This document shows positions 43,358 to 50,282 of a DNA stretch of 50,282 nucleotides, piece after piece. The stretch's first letter is position 1, and every line of letters begins with the position of its first letter. Under the pieces are notes generated by a model. The model worked only from the letters and a program-made list of their open reading frames with translations. It was not told the origin of the DNA and made no database searches. The stretch covers positions 1 to 50,282 of the forward strand of contig CAAAJI010000369.1 of assembly GCA_900642245.1 (NCBI GenBank), given 5' to 3'. The position numbers were made by a program, and so were the translations under genes. This DNA comes from Fragilaria radians. Lineage: Eukaryota > Bacillariophyta > Fragilariophyceae > Fragilariales > Fragilariaceae.

Positions 43358-45436
43358 TTACTCAAAGCTGTTTAGGTCCATATCGGTACTTTCTCCTTGA
43401 TTATCATCATCCATGGAGCTTCCGGAATCAGTGCTAGTCATGATGTCACTTGAGAGTGACTGATCCATAGTCACAAGATTCAAGGTGTCCTCTAAGTAAC
43501 GTCTGATTCTCTCCATATCCATATTTTCCTCGTCATCGTCAGCGGAAACCGAAATAAATTCATCGTCCACTTCAATATCTGTAAACTGGAAATTAAGAAG
43601 TTTTGCGAGTTCATCCATCTTTCCAGCTTCTTCTTCCTTGAGGATAGCAACTACATGACCGCCTGTGCCTTTCGTGCTTCCCAATTGACCAACACGCCCC
43701 ACTCTGCCAGCCAAGTGTACGTACTCTCGAGGATCATCAAATGGTAAGTACATAGCATAGACATGTGTTAATGCAGGGAAATCCAGTCCACGAACTGAAT
43801 TAGGAGTAGCAATCATGAGATTTGTCTTGCCATCCACAAATTCTTCCATAATTCGAGTAGGGTCAAATCCTGTTTTGGGTAAGAGGACGCATACTTGATG
43901 CTTATTCCATAAGGCATCCCGGATGGGTTCAATAGCGGCTCGAGCTTCTTCTTCCGTGGGAAAGAAAACTACCACACGTGGTCGCTGTAACACAACTTTT
44001 TCATCCTTGTCAGCCTCTTCATATGCGTCGAGCTCTTTGCGCAGCAACTTGGTCAAGGTAAGCAATCGTGTGTTTGCGCTAGTCACGACGCGCGAATGTT
44101 TCAAGCCTGGATCCATGCAAACATCAAGATCCTTAAGCGAGGCTATAGTTGATTCCTCTGATGCCAGAATTGATTTTTCCGTCACGGCTGTTCCGGAACT
44201 CAGAGGTGCGAACGTATTGGCCGTTGCGATGTAAGATTTACCTTCCGGGAGGACTCGTGAGGAAACTGCAAGGTTCCCAAGAGACTCTGTAACACTTGCA
44301 CCTACTAAGAATGTAACGCGAGAAAATTCCCGTTCCTCGAGGTTATCGTTAAAAAGAAGTTCGAGATCGTTTGGATTCGTTTGCTCCAGGGCCAAGTCAG
44401 CTTCATCGTAAACCACAACGCGAAGTTTGGAAGGATCAATATCTCCATCTTGAAGGAGCTTTGTCAAATATTGTGGTGTGGTGACTGCAATATCAGTTTG
44501 TAGTTTCAATCCTTCCTGGGCATCTTCATCATCTAGGACACAGCCGATTTTTACTCCCTTTGGGCCCTTGTATTTGAACATACTGGCTTTCCCTTGGAAA
44601 GCAGCTGATTTCTTTCGAATTGATCCGCCAACAAGTTGATACAGTAAGATAGAAATCTGGGCTCCTAGTTCTTTCGTTGGAACTACAATTAGGACAAGCG
44701 GCTTTGTCACGTCAGTACCTGACCTTCCTAACGAACTTAGCGCAGCACCAGTAGCTATACCTCCCTGTCGGTTTGAATTCGAAGAACGTGATCTGACCTC
44801 AGGAGAAGTTACAGCCATGATCCTTGCCACAAAGTCAGATGTCTTGTCACCTAATATACGCTCTTCTGCACCAACGCGAAGGCGCTGGCGTATGAAGAAT
44901 GAGTCACTCATGGCCGAAAGGAGAGGAGCTAAGTAAGCTATTGTCTTTCCTGAGCCAGTTGTACCCGAAATGACAATTCCCATATCTTTGGAGTCTAATG
45001 CCAGTCTTTCTTCCAAAGTTGTCATGGCGAAAATATCCTCTGGAACATTTAGGATTGAATTCATGGCCTCCATAGCATTAATTTGTATTGTAGTTGGAAA
45101 GGTAAAATTAAGTGCATCTAATCGATCTTCAAGCCACGGAGCAGTCCCAAGTCCAAGCCAGGACATCCGATAGCGTTTTTGCTGGAACTCTTCCTCAGTT
45201 AGATCACCAGGATAGATACGCCTTACCAAAACATCCGACAGTCTCCCCGCTTCCATGAAATCCTGTCGTCTGGCAGCATCGCGAAGCAGAGTTTGCAGCT
45301 CATTTAATCCCATTTCTTCTTCCTTGGACATAAAGCGCGTTGTCAATAAGCGTGAGGAGGATGGGATTTGAGAAAAGGGTACCCATCCTTTTGCAAAGGT
45401 GGCCAAGAAAATACAGCTGACTTTCACTATTTTCAT
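43358..45436 (-). CDS. DEAD-box RNA helicase, probably plastid-targeted
   Basis: 692 residues, no intron. The N-terminus is a signal-peptide-like hydrophobic stretch followed by ATFAKG, resembling the ASAFAP motif with Phe at +1, then a Ser/Arg/Thr-rich stretch, as in bipartite plastid targeting of secondary-plastid algae. A UVR-like helix follows (LNELQTLLRDAARRQDFMEA, about 45-72). Helicase motifs: Q motif near 111-120 (FTFPTTIQIN), I SGTTGSGKT 157-165, Ia PTKELGAQ 253-260, Ib TTPQYL, II DEAD 344-347. Motif III is VGAS instead of SAT (378-381); then ATPNSVRGLDFPALTHV and motif VI HLAGRVGRVGQ. The acidic C-terminal tail is extra. It probably remodels plastid RNA or ribosomes; the exact substrate is unknown. 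Confidence 0.87.
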   Translation of the reverse strand: MKIVKVSCIFLATFAKGWVPFSQIPSSSRLLTTRFMSKEEEMGLNELQTLLRDAARRQDFMEAGRLSDVLVRRIYPGDLTEEEFQQKRYRMSWLGLGTAPWLEDRLDALNFTFPTTIQINAMEAMNSILNVPEDIFAMTTLEERLALDSKDMGIVISGTTGSGKTIAYLAPLLSAMSDSFFIRQRLRVGAEERILGDKTSDFVARIMAVTSPEVRSRSSNSNRQGGIATGAALSSLGRSGTDVTKPLVLIVVPTKELGAQISILLYQLVGGSIRKKSAAFQGKASMFKYKGPKGVKIGCVLDDEDAQEGLKLQTDIAVTTPQYLTKLLQDGDIDPSKLRVVVYDEADLALEQTNPNDLELLFNDNLEEREFSRVTFLVGASVTESLGNLAVSSRVLPEGKSYIATANTFAPLSSGTAVTEKSILASEESTIASLKDLDVCMDPGLKHSRVVTSANTRLLTLTKLLRKELDAYEEADKDEKVVLQRPRVVVFFPTEEEARAAIEPIRDALWNKHQVCVLLPKTGFDPTRIMEEFVDGKTNLMIATPNSVRGLDFPALTHVYAMYLPFDDPREYVHLAGRVGRVGQLGSTKGTGGHVVAILKEEEAGKMDELAKLLNFQFTDIEVDDEFISVSADDDEENMDMERIRRYLEDTLNLVTMDQSLSSDIMTSTDSGSSMDDDNQGESTDMDLNSFE

Positions 45437-46664
45437 TTTTCTCCAAGATATTCTGTCCAGAACGCAGGTGGATCAGATCACAAAAATAGTATTCTTCATC
45501 AATCCGAAACTAATCTTGCTATTCTCTATATGTATATGTAAGTGTTCTCGTACGGAGATATTTTTCAGTCGTACCCCCTTCTCATTGGAGCCGTTCATTA
45601 AAAAAACAAACCAAAGTACCATATGCTCGATACGGGAGGTAGACTTATTCTAAACTATTCACAGCTCCATTATGAACACTTACCTAAAATTTACATGTTA
45701 GGTTCGAAACTATTCACAACTGCATTATGAACACTTACCGAGAAAAATCCAAGCCTACATAGTAGATGAACCAAGTGAACAAAAGATTACTACCAAAAGT
45801 GCTACACTATAGGACACCGCTATCGTATATCTCAAAGATAAAAACTAGCAATCTTGACCACTAGTTGGATGCAACACCAATCCCACTTCACCCCCAAAAC
45901 ATTCATGAAATGTGGAGTGAAAGGGGAAAACAAAAAGTCAAAACAATTGATATCAGCAATTCTTGATTCACAACCATACAAAGTCAACTAGAAGATATTT
46001 GAAAATGACACATTGTAGAAATTATGCGATTTTAGTATGGACATGCAAGGACTCTTTCATGCAGCTGAAATCACAGGGTCGTCAACAAATGATACAATGA
46101 TTCTAAGCCTACGTATAGGCAAGGATAGAATACGTTTCTCAAAACAGCGATCATTAAAAGCATTTCCAAAAATGCCGAGCCAAAAAAAATCTGGATACGT
46201 CCGGATCATGTAGCATAACTCCAAATGATTGGGTAGAAACGTAATTCGCACAGACTACATGTCAGAAGAGAAATTCTGACTGAAATAGAATACAAAAATC
46301 TGTTTCATGAATTGCTGAAAAGGAAAGGTTCAGATGAATGTTTCTTGGTATTACAAACGCATTTATTGTCTTTTCACACTTTTGGAATACCTTCCTAAGC
46401 ATAGATGTTGACAATGCCACATGCTAGCAATTTAGTAAGAATTGAAAGCATTATTTCCTGAACTTTGTCTTGCGATACTATTTAGGCAAATCTCTATAGA
46501 AAATATGCCGCGTCCATTTTATATGTAACACTTACTTTTCAAAATGCACACACAGGTCATGGGTTAGTGGAATCTGGAATTATTCGTAAAATACATTGAA
46601 GACAAGTAGCATGGTACATCCTACTGCCAGTTTAGTTGTGCAGCCAATTCCGTGAAACGAAACA
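45437..46664 (+). other. Intergenic between divergent helicase and EPL1 genes
   Basis: Promoters at both ends. A 33-bp direct repeat (45652-45739) is listed separately. No gene seen. Confidence 0.6.
45652..45739. repeat. Two direct 33-bp repeats, 55 bp apart
   Basis: Units 45652-45684 and 45707-45739 begin AAACTATTCAC and end TTATGAACACTTACC, with two mismatches over 33 bases. They lie upstream of the helicase start (45436). They could be duplicated regulatory sites or replication slippage. Confidence 0.75.
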
Positions 46665-48276
46665 ATGTCGTTATTGCAAGGAATTGCTGCTTTGAATGTC
46701 TACAAGCAAGTCGCTTTAATAAGAAAATCAACTGATGCGCTCAGTTTTGAAGATGAAGAAGGCAAGATCCAAACGATCAGTGACTTAGGAGAGGCTGCAT
46801 GCTCCTGGGTGCGTGTTCAATAATCTCTGAATTAGACTGTGTATTGAATTATGATCTTGCATTACGACTAATGCTAATACAATTTTTTTTAAGATTCCAT
46901 CGCTTCAATCCAAAACAAAGCTTGAAATACCTACACCAAGGATTGAGGAAGTCGAGGATTACGCAAAAAATGTTCCATCAAATTATAAGATTCCTTCATC
47001 CTATGTTCGTTATAGACGACCCACTCCCGATGAAATTAAGGAATCCTTGGAATACATAGCCGATGCTGAAGATGAGATGTGGCTTCAAAATCATACGAAA
47101 TTTGGTATCTCCTCCAATAAACCACTTTCTTTGACCATGTTTGAAACCATGCTAGATTGTCTTGAAAAGGCAACTGCTTTCGAAACGATAATCACCTTGG
47201 ATGAAGCAGAACGCTGTTTCCTTCAGAAAATTCCATCTTTCACGAATATGTATCGGAAAGGTCGAGGTGGTCCTGGAATTGTCACGCTTCGTAATGTCAT
47301 TCAGGATATATATTCCTATTGGGTTCAAAAACGTAGCAAACTAAAGAGACCCCTACTTCGTCGATTTTGGCCCGTTACTTCATCTGACGATACCAATCCA
47401 CATTTGGTGTTTCGACCTCGTGAGAAGGAAAAGTACAAGCTTAGAAAGAAGCGAATGAACGACATGGATGCCTTCCGAAAGATGAAACAGCTACGTTTAG
47501 ATTTTGAACATGTTCGCAACCTACTTGACTTGGTGAGAAAGAGAGAAAATCTCTCTCGGATGTCAGTAATCCTCGCAAAGGAAATTTTTGAACTCAAAAT
47601 ATTTAATATCGTAGATACCAGCGGTCAGAATCGCGTTTCCCAAGTTCTCAAGAGAGATGCACTTGATGAATTCCTTATTTCCGGTCAACGAGTTGACACA
47701 GCGACGACTGATAAGCGACAACGAGTGGAAGATTTTTCGAAGCGAAAAGAATCTGCCACCTCAAACTTGCATACAAATGTTATGACAGGTTCCAGAAAAC
47801 CCCAATTAGTGGCTGGACAGAATTTTGGAGAGCCCGCCCCTTCATTTTTGCATCCACTATCAAACCGCGAGTCTTACGTATCATCTTGGAGTAACGCTGT
47901 TCCATTCATTTCTAGCTACGAAGATTCACATCCAACACCTACATTCCGTTTTCGCCACCGTCTTCGTCTCGGACGTGGAGGACGTTTGTGCATTGATAGA
48001 TTTCCATTGACTCTTCCATCTAACATTCCAGTTGAGACTACCTTTCGAGCAGGCCAACCGTTACCCATACCACCAAAGCATCAGCTGTTAGATATTATAC
48101 CAAATCCACTTGATCACGCAATCTTGAGTCGCAAAATAGAGGACATTTGTAATTCGGCAGATGTTCTAGGGGACGATGACAATGATGCAGAAGAAATCCT
48201 AGTTCCACTACAAGATTGGCTAGCTACTGATGATCAAGTATGGGGAGAAGAGCGGTATACCATAGGGCCCCTTTAA
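46665..48276 (+). CDS. EPL1: Enhancer of polycomb homologue (EPL1), NuA4 subunit
   Basis: Exons 46665-46808 and 46894-48276, with an 85-nt intron (TGG|GTGCGT, TTTTTTTTAAG acceptor, phase 0), give 508 residues. The EPcA region is recognisable: YRRPTPDEIKESLEYIADAE with EDEMWL (the family's DSEDE), PLSLTMFETMLDCLEKAT, IQDIYSYWVQKRSKLKRPLL, NPHLVFRPREKEKYKLRKKR near residues 217-236, and MKQLRLDFEHVRNLLDLVRK with EIFELKI near 284. EPL1 anchors the catalytic Piccolo module (Esa1/Tip60, Yng2, Eaf6) to NuA4, which acetylates H4 and H2A tails. The residual C-terminal 220 residues are poorly conserved, with an Arg-rich patch (FRFRHRLRLGRGGR). The short first exon (MSLLQGIAALNVYKQVALIR) is inferred from the splice match. 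Confidence 0.88.
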
Positions 48277-48789
48277 TGCTTCATACTCCTCTGCATCTAT
48301 AAACTAAGGAAAACATCAAGGCGCCAACGAACACCAACAGACTGGTTGATGTTAAAAAATCATGCTTGATAGTGGCATAGGTATTCTTAAATTGCAATAC
48401 AAAAAATTAATTGGAAAGCCATTTCCCATTTGTTCTTCAGTGATTCTTCCTAGAATTAAGACATAATTGATGCACAACGTGAATGTTATGATCAAAAAGA
48501 GAACAGCAGAATCTCTCATACATTCTAATATTAATTTGTTCGTTGTTTGTGATAAAGATTTGGAGTGCTTTCTCGATATAACGGACATAGAAAATGATCT
48601 TCTTGTATGTCTATCGTTTTCCTTTTTCTAGTCATCTAGAAAATACCGTATCCTGTTTTGCAATAATTTTTCCCCCCCTAAAACACCCAAACTAATTTCA
48701 GTCCAACTGACGTGCATACTATAACTACGTAGCCAAAGAGACAAAACCATAGAGCAACCTGTACACTTCAAGACAAGATAAGTCTATGT
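48277..48789 (+). other. 3' flank of EPL1
   Basis: AT-rich with no gene. A minus frame at 48588-48352 has no family resemblance. Confidence 0.6.
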
Positions 48790-49670
48790 TATCCAACCTT
48801 ACCTTGATGATATCTTGGTTTGTATTTCTACCCAGATGCAATCTTTGTTATAGCAAAGATTGCATCCTTGATATTAAAAGGTGAAAACGCAAGTTTTGCC
48901 ACAAAGGGTCATTTGGGATGGAAGCTTATAGCAGTTCTTATATAGCCTATCGATATAAATTCGTTAGGTTAGTTAAACAACTAAAGCTTCATGAAATCTC
49001 AATCTTTATGAGAGGAGATTATAACAAATCGGATGTACACGAAGAAAATCTCGTAGCACGTCCGGCGGTAGCATTGATAAGATTATATTGAATGTCCTAA
49101 GCAAATCGACCATATTATGCAAGAACGCCGCCTAAGTGTACAGTATCAGGATTGTAATCCCTACTGCAATACAGAACATTGACAAATGAAACTGATAATA
49201 AATGTATAGCATAAAAAGCAATGAACATTGGACTGTGCATTCACTCCAAAAGGAGACTTAAGTAAAGCAGCTTCTACTCAGCTCAAGCATACATAAGTTA
49301 ACGAATGAAATTATATTGATTTACAGTGGGTGGTACGTTAGAATTAGTGTTATTTATTTCACACAGAAATTCTCCAATTAGGAATACAAGCTTTTAAGCT
49401 ACAATCTTCACACGCTAAGAAGTAGCTGTGGATTTTTCCTGAGTGAGACATCAATTTCATCATGGCAATGCATTCCAATTTGTAAGTTAATGAAAAAATT
49501 GGAGAAAATCCATGGCAATATTATGATAGTGAATTCATTACAGGAAATCAGCAAGTACATCCTATTAAAAAAACGAGTTGTTCATGATTTTTACCTTATG
49601 GACCATCTATTGTCCTGGCAAAGATAACACTATTGCTGGAATGTTGGTACCCCATGACCTCTGTTGACAC
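48790..49670 (+). mobile_element. Ty3/gypsy pol relic
   Basis: IQPYLDDILVCIS at 48791-48829 is an RT catalytic motif (YLDD at 48800-48811). About 800 bp on, IYCPGKDNTIAGMLVPHD at about 49607-49660 matches the RNase H end (PGKDNxVADALSR type). Order, strand and spacing fit gypsy pol; stops and shifts fill the interval. Weak protein-like sequence continues to about 49850. Confidence 0.5.
48836..48865. repeat. Perfect 12-bp inverted repeat with 6-nt loop
   Basis: ATGCAATCTTTG (48836-48847), loop TTATAG, CAAAGATTGCAT (48854-48865). It lies directly after the YLDD codons inside the gypsy relic, so it may have arisen by local templated mutation. Confidence 0.85.
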
Positions 49671-50282
49671 TTCTACCTATGAAGAGCTAACTACTCTCCA
49701 AGATTCTTCCTTTCATGTTACAACCTTTCACACTAAACAGTCCCAGGACTTCCTTCCTGAAACAAATATTCAATGTGACCACTGGGAAATAATTCAATTT
49801 GACTTACTTGTGCCCTAGACTTTTGAAGATGTTGACAATGCCTCTCATCAACTTCAAGGCCTCTCCAAAGGGCTTGCTACATGTTGGGTTGACACGAACC
49901 GAAGATATCACCCTACTCTTGGATCAGAATTGGTTTTGCCTGTACCCGCATCCTCTAATTGCAATTTGACTTGAATAAGTGTTCCAATTAATGTCATAAC
50001 TGCCACTTAATCATGATGTCAATGTGAATTAGGGCCTGGATTAGGATATCACCCGATCATTCAGGTTATAGCATCTATACTAAACAGTTTCTGACTTTAC
50101 TTTGATGCTACACATTCATTGTTTTGGGAATCACAAAACTAAGCTCTTGAAAATGTAAGCATATCATCACACCAAGTCAACTTTAGAGCTCCGAAATAAA
50201 GCAAAGCCCTTTTATCAATCCGTAAATGCAGGAATACATGACTTGCAAGCTTAAATTTGAAGGAGAGAAATAGAATATGGAA
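49671..50282 (+). other. Right edge, no gene seen
   Basis: The left part to about 49850 probably continues the gypsy relic. The remainder to the window edge shows no feature. Confidence 0.5.

Overview
The window is nuclear DNA of a eukaryotic alga. It is AT-rich, with single genes on both strands, short GT-AG introns (about 50-250 nt) and no operons. Plastid-type targeting on a DEAD-box helicase (a Phe just after a signal-peptide-like segment, as in the ASAFAP motif), a plant-type vacuolar sorting receptor, an alveolate-like three-cNMP-domain protein kinase and Ty1/copia and Ty3/gypsy relics together suggest a stramenopile, most likely a diatom. The species cannot be named from the sequence alone. 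One assembly gap (16100-16720) is present.

Layout. 1-309: end of a copia RNase H relic. 417-2698 (-): two-exon PDZ/PH protein with endocytic short linear motifs. 3087-3415 (+): possible small spliced gene. 5004-11141 (+): intronless 2045-residue coiled-coil protein. 12132-12212 (-): tRNA-Ser(UGA). 13970-17600: transposon graveyard with gypsy RT, a copia piece, a degenerate tandem duplication, the gap and an unrecognised decayed coding stretch. 18008-19099 (+): unrecognised protein. 19447-20634 (-): WD40 protein EIPR1/TSSC1. 22359-23616 (+): complex I subunit NDUFA9. 25109-26777 (+): vacuolar sorting receptor. 27386-28966 (-): coiled-coil protein. 32483-33157 (+): TIM22. 34387-37049 (-): cGMP-dependent-type protein kinase. 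38654-39999 (+): ketopantoate hydroxymethyltransferase. 40238-40975 (-): eIF5A. 41331-41579 (+): DPH3. 41690-about 42480 (-): a frameshifted pseudogene. 43358-45436 (-): plastid-type DEAD-box helicase. 46665-48276 (+): Enhancer of polycomb homologue. 48790-49670 (+): gypsy relic.

How the genes relate. Most are unrelated housekeeping genes, but three groups stand out. Membrane traffic: a candidate clathrin/AP-2/EH-type adaptor, EIPR1 (endosome-to-Golgi recycling) and a vacuolar sorting receptor with a YMPL tail. Mitochondrion: NDUFA9, TIM22 and probably PanB. Translation: eIF5A (hypusine-modified) and DPH3 (needed for diphthamide on eEF2) are divergent neighbours sharing a 355-bp promoter interval. 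Splice sites were placed by eye from consensus, reading-frame phase and homology remembered for the families; no search was run.
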